A DNA stretch of 64,000 nt. Origin: Pseudoalteromonas rubra. GTDB taxonomy: Bacteria > Pseudomonadota > Gammaproteobacteria > Enterobacterales > Alteromonadaceae. The stretch covers positions 62,001 through 126,000 of the forward strand of contig NZ_PNCI01000035.1 of assembly GCF_005887095.1 (NCBI RefSeq). Direction: 5' to 3'. The notes under the pieces are model-generated. The model searched no databases. It was not told the DNA's origin and saw only the letters and a program-made list of their open reading frames with translations. The position numbers and the translations under genes were made by a program. Positions 34,751 to 44,505 of the stretch are shown piece by piece (positions within the stretch are counted from its first letter, which is position 1; each line of letters starts with the position of its first letter).

Positions 34751-35011
34751 TTATAGCGCTTTGATCTTAGCAGCTAGGCGGCTCTTATGACGAGCAGCTT
34801 TGTTTTTGTGGATAAGACCTTTAGTTGCGTAACGGTCCAGGATAGGTGTAGCAACAGCGAAAGCTTGCTGTGCAGCTTCTTTGTCACCAGCTTCAATAGC
34901 AGCTACTACTTTTTTGAAGTAAGTACGCATCATTGAACGACGGCTTGCGTTGTGCTGACGACGTTTTTCGCTAGTGATAGCGCGTTTTTTTGCAGACTTG
35001 ATGTTAGCCAA
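34751..35011 (-). CDS. rpsT: 30S ribosomal protein S20
   Basis: An 86-residue basic helical protein that binds the 5' and 3' minor domains of 16S rRNA. The sequence is typical: MANIKSAKKRAITSEKRRQH at the start and KAARHKSRLAAKIKAL at the end. It lies divergently from murJ, the conserved gammaproteobacterial arrangement. Confidence 0.98.
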   Translation of the reverse strand: MANIKSAKKRAITSEKRRQHNASRRSMMRTYFKKVVAAIEAGDKEAAQQAFAVATPILDRYATKGLIHKNKAARHKSRLAAKIKAL

Positions 35012-35467
35012 GGTATGCTCCTAACAATCTTAAAATAAGCTTAGTTTAAAGGCCGAGGAATATGCCCTTTTTATTCTTTAAAGTCAATAAAAATTCCCCT
35101 CGGCTGGTCAATTTGTTTGCTTATCGTGCTTGTCCCTAGCCCCTCGCAGCCATAAGTGGCTAGTTGGGTTGCACGATAGCTTGTCTGAAACGATTGGGTG
35201 CAATCAAATTCTCAGATCATATACCAAGTTAGCACCTGTAACAGCACACGGCTTGGCAGTCTGGGCGCATTGTAACAAATCCATAATCGCTCTACTAGAG
35301 TGTTTATGATGATCCTCAAAAACGAGGGCAGGTATGCGGAGCGTTCTCACGCCAAGTGACCGCCAATTTGTCAGGCGGATTATCACAAAAGCCCTCGCTT
35401 TAGCGAGTATTTATCTTGATCTGGTTGTGGCATAATTCCGCGCAAAAATTTATCAGAGGAAATACAG
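35012..35467. other. Divergent intergenic region rpsT-murJ
   Basis: About 456 bases that hold the promoters of both genes. No gene is supported here. A small inverted repeat, CTCGCTTTAGCGAG, lies near 35395-35408 without a T-run. Confidence 0.4.
35428..35436 (+). promoter_or_regulatory. Extended -10 promoter for murJ
   Basis: TGG followed directly by CATAAT (35431-35436) fits an extended -10 element, about 30 bases before the murJ start. No clear -35 hexamer is present. Confidence 0.4.
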
Positions 35468-37054
35468 TTGGCAAAGGGGCTGTTTAAATCAGGCATGATT
35501 GTAAGTGCCATGACTATGATATCCAGAGTAATGGGACTAGTCCGAGACGCTGTGGTGGCAAATCTGCTGGGAGCAGGCCTTGCCGCTGATGTTTTCCTGT
35601 TTGCAAACCGTATTCCGAATTTTATGCGCCGCTTATTTGCAGAAGGGGCGTTTGCACAGGCATTTGTTCCGGTTCTGGCCGAAATCAAGGAGCAGCATGG
35701 AGATGACAATGTCAGGGTCTTTGTTGCGCAGGCCGCAGGTACTTTAGGTACTATCCTAATGCTGGTCACCTTAATTGGCGTCGTAGGATCGCCGGTGATT
35801 GCTGGTTTGTTTGGCACCAGTTGGTTCATTGATTGGTGGCAGGGCGGTGAAAATGCTGAGAAGTTTGTACTGGCGAGCGCTCTGCTTAAATTTACCTTTC
35901 CTTATCTGTTCTTTATCTCATTGGTCGCACTCAGTGGGGCTGTGCTTAATGTGTATAATCGCTTTTCTGTCGCGGCGTTTACACCGGTATTGCTAAATAT
36001 CAGTATTATCAGCTGTGCGCTGTTGCTGCATGACCGATTTGAGCAGGGCGCTTATGCGCTAGCAATAGGCGTATTTCTCGGTGGCCTGATCCAATTCCTG
36101 TTTCAATTGCCGTTTTTGGCCCACTTGGGCATGCTGTCACGGCCAAGGTTTGCCTGGCGATCACCTGAAGTGACGAAGGTGCGCAAGCTGATGTTGCCCG
36201 CCATGTTTGGTGTATCTGTTAGCCAGATTAACCTGTTACTGGATACGATAATTGCAGCTGCATTGGCAACCAGTTCAATTGCCTGGTTATATTATGCTGA
36301 CAGGCTGATTGAATTTCCATTGGGCTTGTTTGGGATTGGGATTGCGACGGTGATTCTGCCTGCTCTGTCTAAATTGCACGCCAAGGACAGTATCGAGGAA
36401 TTTCAGCAAACGCTCGACTGGGGCGTGCGGTTTGTTTTATTTTTGGGGATCCCTGCGATGGCCGGGTTGGTGCTGGTTAGTCCGTTAATTATCTCTGTTT
36501 TGTTCGGACATGGTGAATTTAACCAGGGAGAGCATGACAATGTTGCTGCCGTGAGTGGTGCTGTTACCGCGTATTCGGTCGGTTTGGTGAGCTTTATGCT
36601 AATAAAAGTGTTGGCTCCTGGCTTTTTTGCCCGGCAGGACACAAAGACCCCAGTGAAAATTGGCATTATTGCCATGTCATTGAACATGCTATTTAACCTG
36701 ATGCTTGCCCCATTTATTGGTTATCTGGGACTCGCGTTGGCAACTGCATTATCTGCAACCTGCAATGCAGCCTTACTATACAAGCAGCTCAATCAACAAG
36801 GTGTCTACCGTGTATCCGGATTTACCCTGGCATTTACCGCCAAATGTGTCCTCTCCAGTGTCGTTATGTCGGGTGTATTAATATGGTTGAATTGTCAGTT
36901 GTCGTGGCAGGGCAGTGAACTGATAACACAAATTGGCATACTGAGCCTCCAGCTGGTCGCTGCGATACTGGTTTATTTTAGTATGATGTACCTGATGGGG
37001 GTTCGTTTGAGTACACTTAAAGACAGTTCAGCAGCGCCTGTAAAGACTGCGTAG
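35468..37054 (+). CDS. murJ: Lipid II flippase MurJ
   Basis: A 528-residue MOP-superfamily flippase that moves lipid II across the inner membrane for peptidoglycan synthesis. It has fourteen hydrophobic segments. The conserved N-terminal blocks MTMISRVMGLVRDAVVANLL and NFMRRLFAEGAFAQAFVP include the essential Arg residues, and FPLGLFGIGIATVILPALSK is typical. It starts at a TTG at 35468 with GAGGAAA upstream. It is the first gene of the long plus-strand run, followed 76 bases later by ribF. Confidence 0.97.
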   Translation: MAKGLFKSGMIVSAMTMISRVMGLVRDAVVANLLGAGLAADVFLFANRIPNFMRRLFAEGAFAQAFVPVLAEIKEQHGDDNVRVFVAQAAGTLGTILMLVTLIGVVGSPVIAGLFGTSWFIDWWQGGENAEKFVLASALLKFTFPYLFFISLVALSGAVLNVYNRFSVAAFTPVLLNISIISCALLLHDRFEQGAYALAIGVFLGGLIQFLFQLPFLAHLGMLSRPRFAWRSPEVTKVRKLMLPAMFGVSVSQINLLLDTIIAAALATSSIAWLYYADRLIEFPLGLFGIGIATVILPALSKLHAKDSIEEFQQTLDWGVRFVLFLGIPAMAGLVLVSPLIISVLFGHGEFNQGEHDNVAAVSGAVTAYSVGLVSFMLIKVLAPGFFARQDTKTPVKIGIIAMSLNMLFNLMLAPFIGYLGLALATALSATCNAALLYKQLNQQGVYRVSGFTLAFTAKCVLSSVVMSGVLIWLNCQLSWQGSELITQIGILSLQLVAAILVYFSMMYLMGVRLSTLKDSSAAPVKTA

Positions 37055-37083
37055 GCTTTATTCGCATTTGCTGGCAACTTGGG

Positions 37084-37089
37084 TATAAT
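37084..37089 (+). promoter_or_regulatory. Possible -10 element for ribF
   Basis: A perfect TATAAT 41 bases before the ribF start. The -35 region is weak (TTCGCA near 37061). An internal promoter at this point would fit known ribF-ileS transcription in relatives. Confidence 0.4.
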
Positions 37090-37130
37090 CGGGCTTTTAT
37101 ACTGCTTTAGTAATCACAGGTGTTAGTTGT

Positions 37131-38051
37131 ATGCAATTGATCCGAGGGATCCACAATATTCGACCCCACCACTATGGCTGCGTGTTGACGATAGGAAACT
37201 TTGATGGCGTACACTTGGGACATACTGAGGTACTGAAAGGGTTAGTTGCAGATGCACACGCACACAAATTGCCAAGCACTGTCATGCTATTTGAGCCGCA
37301 GCCGCAGGAGTTTTTTGCCAGACAGCAGGCGCCTGCCAGGTTGACCCGGCTAAGAGACAAACTGGCGTTACTGGCAGATATTGGCATTGATCGTGTTATT
37401 TGTGTGAGTTTTAATGCACGATTTGCTAATTTCCAGGCAGAAGACTTTGTACGTGATGTACTGTACACCAAACTTGGTGTCCGTGCTTTGACTGTGGGTG
37501 ACGATTTTCGCTTTGGTAAAGGGCGCGTCGGCGATTTCGCAATGCTGCAGCGGCTTGGCCCTGAACTCAATATGGATGTCAAAGATACGCAGAGTTTTAG
37601 GCAGCAAAATAGCCGCGTCAGCAGCACATTGATCCGTGTGGCACTGGCCGAGGGCGATGTTGCGCGCGCACACGCAATGCTGGGTCACACCTATGCGATT
37701 TCGGGCAGAGTCATTCATGGCTGGAAAAAAGGGCGTGAGCTAGGCTTTAAGACCGCCAATGTTGCACTTAAGCGTCAGGTTAGCCCGGTACAGGGGGTAT
37801 TTGCAGTGCGCGTAAAAGTCGGCAATACACTGTACAAAGGTGTTGCTAATGTGGGCACTAAGCCAACCCTAAATGGCAAGCGGGCCTTGCTCGAGGTACA
37901 TATATTTGAATTTGACCAGGAAATATATGGTCAGTTTATAAAGGTGGAGCTTCTTCATAAGCTTCGTGATGAACAAAAATTTGAGTCATTGCAGCACCTG
38001 ACTGAGCAGATTGCTCAAGATGTCACTGCTGCAAAACACTTTTTTCAATAA
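37131..38051 (+). CDS. ribF: Bifunctional riboflavin kinase/FAD synthetase
   Basis: A 306-residue enzyme that converts riboflavin to FMN and then FAD. The nucleotidyltransferase domain has TIGNFDGVHLGHTEVL near residue 20 and SSTLIRVALAEGDV. The riboflavin kinase domain has HGWKKGRELGFKTANV and GVANVGTKPT. It lies between murJ and ileS as in most gammaproteobacteria. Confidence 0.97.
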   Translation: MQLIRGIHNIRPHHYGCVLTIGNFDGVHLGHTEVLKGLVADAHAHKLPSTVMLFEPQPQEFFARQQAPARLTRLRDKLALLADIGIDRVICVSFNARFANFQAEDFVRDVLYTKLGVRALTVGDDFRFGKGRVGDFAMLQRLGPELNMDVKDTQSFRQQNSRVSSTLIRVALAEGDVARAHAMLGHTYAISGRVIHGWKKGRELGFKTANVALKRQVSPVQGVFAVRVKVGNTLYKGVANVGTKPTLNGKRALLEVHIFEFDQEIYGQFIKVELLHKLRDEQKFESLQHLTEQIAQDVTAAKHFFQ

Positions 38052-38082
38052 TTTTAAGTAGCCGATACGGAAAGTAAAGTAA

Positions 38083-40911
38083 ATGAGCGACTACAAGCAT
38101 ACGTTAAATCTACCGGAAACCGAGTTTCCAATGCGTGGCAATTTGGCACAACGCGAGCCCAAAATGCTTAAAACATGGTACGAGCAGGATCTGTATGGTC
38201 AGATCCGTAATGCCAAAAAAGGTAAAAAGCCGTTCATTTTGCACGATGGTCCTCCCTACGCCAATGGCAATATTCACTTAGGTCACTCAGTTAATAAGAT
38301 CCTTAAAGATATTATTATTAAATCAAAGACACTTTCCGACTTTGACGCGCCTTATGTGCCGGGCTGGGATTGTCATGGCCTGCCAATTGAACTGCAGGTT
38401 GAGAAGAAAGTTGGTAAACCTGGCAAAAAAGTATCAGTTGCTGAATTCCGTGAGAAATGCCGAGAGTACGCTCGCAAGCAGGTCGAAGGGCAAAAGACTG
38501 ATTTTAAACGCCTGGGTGTATTAGGCGATTGGGATCGTCCATACCTGACAATGAATTTCGACTTTGAAGCCAATGCGTTGCGCGTGTTAGGGCGCATTAT
38601 TAAAAATGGCCACCTGCACAAAGGAGCCAAGCCTGTTCACTGGTGTACAGACTGTGGTTCAGCTTTGGCAGAAGCGGAAGTTGAGTATCAGGATAAGCAG
38701 TCACCGGCGATTGATGTTAAATTCGATTTTGTTGACGAGCAGGCACTGCTTGGCGCGTTTGAACTCGCAGACGGACATCAGGGTACAGGCCCGGCAAGCA
38801 CTGTGATCTGGACAACTACTCCCTGGACTATGCCCGCCAACCGTGCTGTCGCTGTACATGGTGCGCTGGAATACGCCCTGGTGCAGGTTGAAGATGAAGG
38901 CAAAGAGCAGCGTATGGTGCTGGGTTCTGAGCTAGTAAAAGATGCAATGGACAGATTTGGCTTCCATCGTTATCACGTGCTGGGTTACAGCAAAGGTGCT
39001 GCGCTGGAAAACCTCCGTGTTGCGCACCCTATCTATGACTACGATGTGCCAGTTATCCTGGGCGACCACGTAACAACGGACTCTGGTACTGGTATTGTTC
39101 ATACCGCTCCCGGCCATGGTCCTGAGGATTTCGCGGCAGGTCAAGCATATGGTCTGGAAGTGGCAAACCCTGTTGGTGCAAATGGTGTCTTTTTACCGGA
39201 CACACCACTTTTTGCCGGGCAGCATGTATTTAAAGCCAATGAAGCCATCATTGAGAAACTAAAAGAGAATGGCGCGTTGGTACATCATCATGCCATGACT
39301 CACAGTTACCCGCACTGTTGGCGACACAAGACGCCTATTATCTTCCGCGCCACACCGCAGTGGTTTGTGAGCATGGATCAGGCCAACTTGCGTCAAGACT
39401 CAATGGCAGAGATTGGCAAAACCCAGTGGATCCCAGAGTGGGGTGAAAACCGCATTGCGAACATGGTTGAAGGTCGCCCGGACTGGTGTATTTCTCGCCA
39501 GCGTACCTGGGGTGTGCCAATTGCTTTGTTTGTTGACAAAGATACCGGCGCATTGCATCCGAAAACGGAAACCTTGATTGAAGAAGTTGCTAAGCTGGTT
39601 GAACAAAAAGGCATTCAGGCTTGGTATGACCTTGAGCCCGCAACTTTGCTTGATGAGGCAGATGCACAGCAGTATGTGAAAGTGCAAGATACGCTGGATG
39701 TTTGGTTCGATTCAGGTGTGACCCACGCATGTGTGGTGGATGCGCGTGAAGAGCTGACAGGACCTGCGGATCTGTATCTGGAAGGCTCGGATCAGCACCG
39801 TGGCTGGTTTATGTCTTCTATGATGACGTCTGTGGCAATCAATGGTCATGCCCCTTATCGCCAGGTTCTGACTCACGGCTTCACTGTGGATGAAAAAGGC
39901 CACAAGATGTCTAAATCTCTGGGCAATGTTATTTCGCCTCAGGACATTATGAATAAGCTGGGTGCGGATATTTTACGTCTGTGGGTCGCTTCAACTGATT
40001 ACACGGCTGAAATGACTGTGTCAGATCAGATCTTTAAGCGTGCGGCAGACCGCTACCGTCGGATCCGCAACACCAGCCGCTACCTGCTGTCGAACCTGAG
40101 TGGTTTTAACCCCGCAACGGATCTGGTCGCGGTGGAAGATATGATCGAGCTGGATCGCTGGATTGTTAGCCGAGCAGCTCAGCTACAGCAGGAAATTGTT
40201 GAAGCTTATGATAATTACCAGATGCTGGTAGTAACGCAAAAGCTAATGAACTTCTGTACCGGAGAGCTGGGTTCTTTCTATCTGGACGTGATCAAAGACC
40301 GCCAGTATACCGCGAAGAGCGACAGTCATGCGCGTCGCTCATGTCAAAGCGCGCTTTACCATATTGCGGAAGCGATGACTCGCTGGATGGCGCCTATCAT
40401 GAGCTTCACTGCTCAGGAAATCTGGGAAGTGTTACCAGGTGAGCGTGGTGAATTCGTATTCACAGACGTTTGGTACGATGGCCTGACTCAAGTGAGCGAA
40501 GGACAACTGAGTAATGACTTCTGGCAAGAGTTGCTGTCAGTGCGTGATGAAGTAAACAAAGTACTGGAAAGCGCACGTAAAGAAGAAGTTATTGGTGCAA
40601 CTTTGCAGGCCGAAGTCACGTTGTACACAGGCGGTGATTTAGCAGAGAAGCTGATGACGCTCAAAGACGAGCTACGGTTCGTATTATTGACATCGAAAGC
40701 GCAAGTCGAAGTGGTTAATACGAAACCAGAAGCTGCCGTTGCGACAGAAATTGACGGGCTGTTTATCGCCGTTAAAGCCACGCAAGCTCCGAAATGTGAT
40801 CGTTGCTGGCACCACAGCGAAGATGTTGGTCAGCACGCAGAGCATCCTGAGTTATGTGGTCGCTGTGTGACGAATGTCGATGGCGCTGGTGAACAGCGTC
40901 AGTTTGCTTAA
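38083..40911 (+). CDS. ileS: Isoleucyl-tRNA synthetase
   Basis: A 942-residue class I synthetase that charges tRNA-Ile. The HIGH signature is HLGH at 65-68 (PPYANGNIHLGHS), and KMSKS occurs near residue 607 (HKMSKSLGN). The editing domain has TTTPWTMPANRAV and GTGIVHTAPGHGPEDF. The C-terminal zinc site is CDRCWHH...CGRC. Full length. It is followed 13 bases later by lspA, the conserved order. Confidence 0.98.
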   Translation: MSDYKHTLNLPETEFPMRGNLAQREPKMLKTWYEQDLYGQIRNAKKGKKPFILHDGPPYANGNIHLGHSVNKILKDIIIKSKTLSDFDAPYVPGWDCHGLPIELQVEKKVGKPGKKVSVAEFREKCREYARKQVEGQKTDFKRLGVLGDWDRPYLTMNFDFEANALRVLGRIIKNGHLHKGAKPVHWCTDCGSALAEAEVEYQDKQSPAIDVKFDFVDEQALLGAFELADGHQGTGPASTVIWTTTPWTMPANRAVAVHGALEYALVQVEDEGKEQRMVLGSELVKDAMDRFGFHRYHVLGYSKGAALENLRVAHPIYDYDVPVILGDHVTTDSGTGIVHTAPGHGPEDFAAGQAYGLEVANPVGANGVFLPDTPLFAGQHVFKANEAIIEKLKENGALVHHHAMTHSYPHCWRHKTPIIFRATPQWFVSMDQANLRQDSMAEIGKTQWIPEWGENRIANMVEGRPDWCISRQRTWGVPIALFVDKDTGALHPKTETLIEEVAKLVEQKGIQAWYDLEPATLLDEADAQQYVKVQDTLDVWFDSGVTHACVVDAREELTGPADLYLEGSDQHRGWFMSSMMTSVAINGHAPYRQVLTHGFTVDEKGHKMSKSLGNVISPQDIMNKLGADILRLWVASTDYTAEMTVSDQIFKRAADRYRRIRNTSRYLLSNLSGFNPATDLVAVEDMIELDRWIVSRAAQLQQEIVEAYDNYQMLVVTQKLMNFCTGELGSFYLDVIKDRQYTAKSDSHARRSCQSALYHIAEAMTRWMAPIMSFTAQEIWEVLPGERGEFVFTDVWYDGLTQVSEGQLSNDFWQELLSVRDEVNKVLESARKEEVIGATLQAEVTLYTGGDLAEKLMTLKDELRFVLLTSKAQVEVVNTKPEAAVATEIDGLFIAVKATQAPKCDRCWHHSEDVGQHAEHPELCGRCVTNVDGAGEQRQFA

Positions 40912-40924
40912 TTAGGAGTATTAC

Positions 40925-41431
40925 ATGACCAAATCGACCGAACGTAGTGGTCTGGTGTGGTTGTGGCTGAGTCTACTGCTGTTTGCAGTAGACTTCGGCA
41001 CGAAAGCACTGGTGGTAGAAAATATGCGGCTGTATGAGTCGATTGAGTTGCTACCCTTTTTTAATTTTACTTATATGCATAACTATGGCGCTGCGTTTAG
41101 TTTTCTCAGCGAAGCCGGAGGCTGGCAACGCTGGTTCTTAAGTGGCATAGCCGTGGCTATCAGTGCCTTATTGGTTTATTGGCTTAAAAAGTTACCTGCC
41201 AAAAACTGGTTGTTGTGCAGTGCTTACGCTTTGGTACTGTCTGGCGCATTAGGCAACTTATATGATCGGGTTACCTTAGGCTATGTCGTCGACTTTTTGC
41301 ATTTTTACTACCAGGACTGGCATTATCCAGCATTTAATGTCGCGGATATGGCTATCGTTGGTGGCGCAGGCTTATTGTTATTTGACGCCATTTTTGGTGA
41401 TAACGCGGATACGCAGGAGAATAAGGCATGA
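40925..41431 (+). CDS. lspA: Lipoprotein signal peptidase II
   Basis: A 168-residue inner-membrane aspartyl protease with four hydrophobic segments that removes signal peptides from prolipoproteins. The two catalytic Asp residues lie in GNLYDRVTLGYVVDF and FNVADMAIVGG; HNYGAAFSFL is the conserved second-loop motif. Good AGGAG before the ATG. Its last four bases overlap the fkpB start (ATGA). Confidence 0.97.
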   Translation: MTKSTERSGLVWLWLSLLLFAVDFGTKALVVENMRLYESIELLPFFNFTYMHNYGAAFSFLSEAGGWQRWFLSGIAVAISALLVYWLKKLPAKNWLLCSAYALVLSGALGNLYDRVTLGYVVDFLHFYYQDWHYPAFNVADMAIVGGAGLLLFDAIFGDNADTQENKA

Positions 41432-41868
41432 GTGAGCAGATAATAGGCCCACAATCTGAAGTTTTATTTCACTTTTCGATAAAACTGGCTGACGGTTCTG
41501 CAGCGGACTCAACGAAAGTACATGATAAGCCGGCAAAGCTCTTTATGGGTGACGGTAGTCTGACAGAAAATTTTGAAAAATGTCTGCTTGGGCTAAAGTC
41601 TGGCGACAGTAAATCGTTTGAGCTTGAGCCGCAGGATGCTTTTGGCATGCCAAACCCGGACAACATTTATTATGTTGACCGTAGTAAGTTTGGTTCAGAG
41701 ACGCCTGCGGAAGTCGGCAGCATTATTGCCTTTACTCAGCCTGACGGAACTGAGCTGCCTGGTCTGATCCGTGAGGTTGCCGGAGATTCTGTGACCGTAG
41801 ATTTTAATCACCCTCTGGCCGGACAAAAGGTGACCTTTGAAGTGGATATTTTAGAGGTGAAAAACTAA
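41428..41868 (+). CDS. fkpB: FKBP-type peptidyl-prolyl isomerase, SlpA type
   Basis: A 146-residue SlyD/SlpA-like FKBP isomerase without the SlyD metal-binding His tail. The FKBP strand LFHFSIKLADGS, the insert-in-flap domain region (DGSLTENFEKCLLGLKSGD; PQDAFG) and the closing DFNHPLAGQKVTFEVDILEV are typical. It probably assists folding in the cytoplasm. Its stop overlaps the ispH start by one base (TAATG). Confidence 0.95.
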   Translation: MSEQIIGPQSEVLFHFSIKLADGSAADSTKVHDKPAKLFMGDGSLTENFEKCLLGLKSGDSKSFELEPQDAFGMPNPDNIYYVDRSKFGSETPAEVGSIIAFTQPDGTELPGLIREVAGDSVTVDFNHPLAGQKVTFEVDILEVKN

Positions 41869-42797
41869 TGGAAATCTTGCTTGCAAATCCACGTGGTTTT
41901 TGTGCCGGGGTAGACCGAGCAATCAGTATTGTAGAGCGTGCTCTTGATATCTTCGAAAAGCCCATTTATGTGCGCCATGAAGTGGTACACAACAAATATG
42001 TGGTAGATGGCCTGCGCGCCCGTGGTGCGGTGTTTGTTGAAGAGCTGGATCAGGTGCCAGACGATAGCATTGTAATATTCAGTGCGCACGGGGTATCACA
42101 GCAAGTGCGTCAGGAAGCAAAACGTCGAGAGCTGAAAGTTTTCGATGCGACTTGCCCTTTGGTCACCAAAGTACATATGGAAGTTACACGTGCCAGTCGA
42201 AAAGGCACGGAGTGTATCCTGATTGGGCACCATGGACATCCGGAAGTAGAAGGCACCATGGGCCAATATAATAATCCAGCGGGTGGTATTTATCTGGTTG
42301 AAACACCTGAGGATGTCAGCACGCTGGAAGTGAAAGATCCTAGCAACCTCTTCTATTGCAGCCAGACGACTTTGTCGGTAGATGATACTTCGGATGTGAT
42401 AGAAGCGCTGCGGGAAAAGTTTCCACAGATCCATGGTCCACGTAAGGATGATATCTGTTACGCGACGCAAAACCGTCAGGACGCGGTTAGAGATCTGGCT
42501 AATAAGGTAGACTTACTGTTAGTGGTTGGCGCGAAGAATAGTTCTAATTCAAATCGGCTGCGTGAGCTTGCAGATAAAATGGGCACTCGTGCATTTCTAA
42601 TTGATGATGATCAGTGCCTGAATGCAAGCTGGTTTGAAGGCGTAAACAAAGTGGGTGTAACAGCCGGTGCTTCAGCACCTGAGGTGTTGGTGCAGCAAGT
42701 GATTGCCCGACTCAAAGCGCTTGGTGGACAAACCGTTGTAGAAAACCCAGGTCAGGAAGAAAATGTGGTTTTTGCTGTGCCTGTCGAACTCCGGTAG
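41868..42797 (+). CDS. ispH: 4-hydroxy-3-methylbut-2-enyl diphosphate reductase
   Basis: A 309-residue iron-sulfur enzyme, the last step of the MEP pathway that makes IPP and DMAPP. The three cluster Cys residues lie in NPRGFCAGVDRA (C12), DATCPLVTKVH and DICYATQNRQ. HGVSQQVR, GHHGHPEVEGT and TAGASAPEVLV are family blocks. It overlaps fkpB and is followed 12 bases later by the sensor kinase. Confidence 0.97.
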   Translation: MEILLANPRGFCAGVDRAISIVERALDIFEKPIYVRHEVVHNKYVVDGLRARGAVFVEELDQVPDDSIVIFSAHGVSQQVRQEAKRRELKVFDATCPLVTKVHMEVTRASRKGTECILIGHHGHPEVEGTMGQYNNPAGGIYLVETPEDVSTLEVKDPSNLFYCSQTTLSVDDTSDVIEALREKFPQIHGPRKDDICYATQNRQDAVRDLANKVDLLLVVGAKNSSNSNRLRELADKMGTRAFLIDDDQCLNASWFEGVNKVGVTAGASAPEVLVQQVIARLKALGGQTVVENPGQEENVVFAVPVELR

Positions 42798-42809
42798 GTG
42801 CGATAGACC

Positions 42810-43853
42810 ATGGACAAGTCAGAGGCGATAGGCCTGGGACTGCTAAAAGCCATGGTATCTGAGCGGGGCGTACTGGCTATGCTGATCGCCTCGCAATCTC
42901 TCTCCTTTATTTATACGCTCGCTGATTATGACGACTTCTGGCTGACTTTAGGGCTGGTGAGTTTATTCACCCACGGCAATGCTCTATTGTCTTTAGGTGT
43001 GATTGCACTGGTCAGCATCTTTAAAGTGTCCAAATCGGCTCACAATGGTGTGCTGGAACTGAGCATCGTATTCGTTGTTTTTATTAGTGTGTGTATTGGC
43101 CTGAGTATTGGGATCCAGTTTACGCCTTTGTCTTCTCATGTGCCGGTTGATTGGGGTCCCGTATTTAGCAATAGCGCCATATGCTGTTTTGTCGTGGTGA
43201 TCCTGCTATATTTTATGTCGATCTACATTGACAATGTGAATGCCCTTGAGTTGGCTGCCCGAGCGGAAATTGATGCCTTGCAGGCACGAATACGGCCGCA
43301 TTTTTTACACAATACGTTAAACACACTGGCTGAACTGACGCATGAGAATGCGGCTGATGCGGAACAAGCGGCTTTATTGTTGGCGCGCTTAATGCGGGTG
43401 TCTTTTGCTGAAAAAAAATGGCATACCATAGCAGACGAAGTGGCGTTGACAAAAGACTACCTTTGCCTGGAACGTTTTCGCTTTGAGCAAAGGTTACAAG
43501 TACAGTGGCAAATAGACGAGGCTCTGCTGAGTGTACCTATCCCGACACTGACGCTGCAACCTCTGGTCGAGAATGCTGTATTACACGGCATAGAAAAGCG
43601 TGCTCAGGGCGGCACCATCACCATTCATATTGAAAAACGTGACAATACAATCACGCTGAGTGTGACCAACCCCGTGCCACATGTAATGCATCACTCCGGT
43701 GGCAATGGGATTGCGACAAAAAACATCGATAAACGGTTGTCCCTCTATTACCAGCGCCGGGCTAGTTTGAGGATTGAGCGAGATAGTGATAAATTCTTAG
43801 CTACCATCACTTTACCTGACACTGGAGCTTATGAATTATCTGATTTTAGATGA
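42810..43853 (+). CDS. LytS/FimS-type sensor histidine kinase
   Basis: A 347-residue membrane kinase of the His_kinase (LytS/YehU/AlgZ) family. There are about four N-terminal hydrophobic segments up to residue 140, then the kinase core. The phosphoacceptor His is H164 in ARIRPHFLHNTLNTL, the N box is LQPLVENAVLHGIEK, and the G box is GGNGIATKNIDKRL. The final helix overlaps the regulator gene by 23 bases. In P. aeruginosa the homologous FimS/AlgZ acts with AlgR on minor pilin genes. Here the pilin genes follow directly, so this kinase very likely controls pilus assembly or twitching. The signal it senses is unknown. Confidence 0.88.
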   Translation: MDKSEAIGLGLLKAMVSERGVLAMLIASQSLSFIYTLADYDDFWLTLGLVSLFTHGNALLSLGVIALVSIFKVSKSAHNGVLELSIVFVVFISVCIGLSIGIQFTPLSSHVPVDWGPVFSNSAICCFVVVILLYFMSIYIDNVNALELAARAEIDALQARIRPHFLHNTLNTLAELTHENAADAEQAALLLARLMRVSFAEKKWHTIADEVALTKDYLCLERFRFEQRLQVQWQIDEALLSVPIPTLTLQPLVENAVLHGIEKRAQGGTITIHIEKRDNTITLSVTNPVPHVMHHSGGNGIATKNIDKRLSLYYQRRASLRIERDSDKFLATITLPDTGAYELSDFR

Positions 43854-44505
43854 TGAGCCTATCGCCAGACGGCGGTTACGGCGCTTGATGTCGGAGTTTG
43901 AGCATTTCACTTGTGTGGCTGAAGCATCAGACGGCGAGCTGGCGCTGCAATTGTGTGAGGACAATTCACCTGAGCTGGTGTTTCTCGATATTGCTATGCC
44001 TGGCATTGATGGACTCGAAGTGGCGGAAATGCTCAGGCAAAAAATGCCGGAATGCAAAATAGTTTTTGTGACAGCATTTGCCGAACATGCCCTGCGCGCA
44101 TTCGACCTGCTGGCAGAAGGGTACTTAGTCAAACCCATAGATAAGGACCGCCTCGGTGCCTTACTTGAACATATCTATGGCGAAAAAATGCAACGTCTGC
44201 AATACCAGGTAGGCCATGATACACGCTGGGTTGCGGTATCCGATATTCTGGTAGCCAGAAGTGACGAGCGATATACCCACATTTATTTTACCGGTGGTGA
44301 GGCACTGGTAGATATTCCCTTAAAAAAGTTGCTGGCAACCTATCCACGACACTTTGTGCAGGTACACAGAAATACACTGGTAAAAAAGCAGGCTGTGTTG
44401 AGCCTGGAGTCCGTGGAAGGGAATCACCGAGTGCGGTTGGATGGCTTTGCCGAGCCCATTACAGTGAGTCGCCGGGCGGCGGCTAATTTCAAGTCGCTAT
44501 TCTGA
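43831..44505 (+). CDS. LytTR-family response regulator (AlgR-like)
   Basis: A 224-residue regulator with an N-terminal receiver (acidic D7-D8, phosphoacceptor D53 in VFLDIAMPG, Lys in YLVKPIDKDRL) and a C-terminal LytTR DNA-binding domain (about 120-224, with DERYTHIYFTGG, LLATYPRHFVQVHRNTLV and HRVRLDGFAEPITVSRR). This is the AlgR architecture. It overlaps the kinase gene, so the two are translationally coupled. The first of two LytTR-type repeats begins on the last base of its stop codon, just before pilV, which suggests direct regulation of the pil operon and possibly of itself. Confidence 0.92.
   Translation: MNYLILDDEPIARRRLRRLMSEFEHFTCVAEASDGELALQLCEDNSPELVFLDIAMPGIDGLEVAEMLRQKMPECKIVFVTAFAEHALRAFDLLAEGYLVKPIDKDRLGALLEHIYGEKMQRLQYQVGHDTRWVAVSDILVARSDERYTHIYFTGGEALVDIPLKKLLATYPRHFVQVHRNTLVKKQAVLSLESVEGNHRVRLDGFAEPITVSRRAAANFKSLF

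Noticed and set aside
35383..35829. A 148-residue minus-strand ORF over the start of murJ
   Set aside because: It is antisense to the conserved MurJ N-terminus and shows no protein-like pattern of its own.
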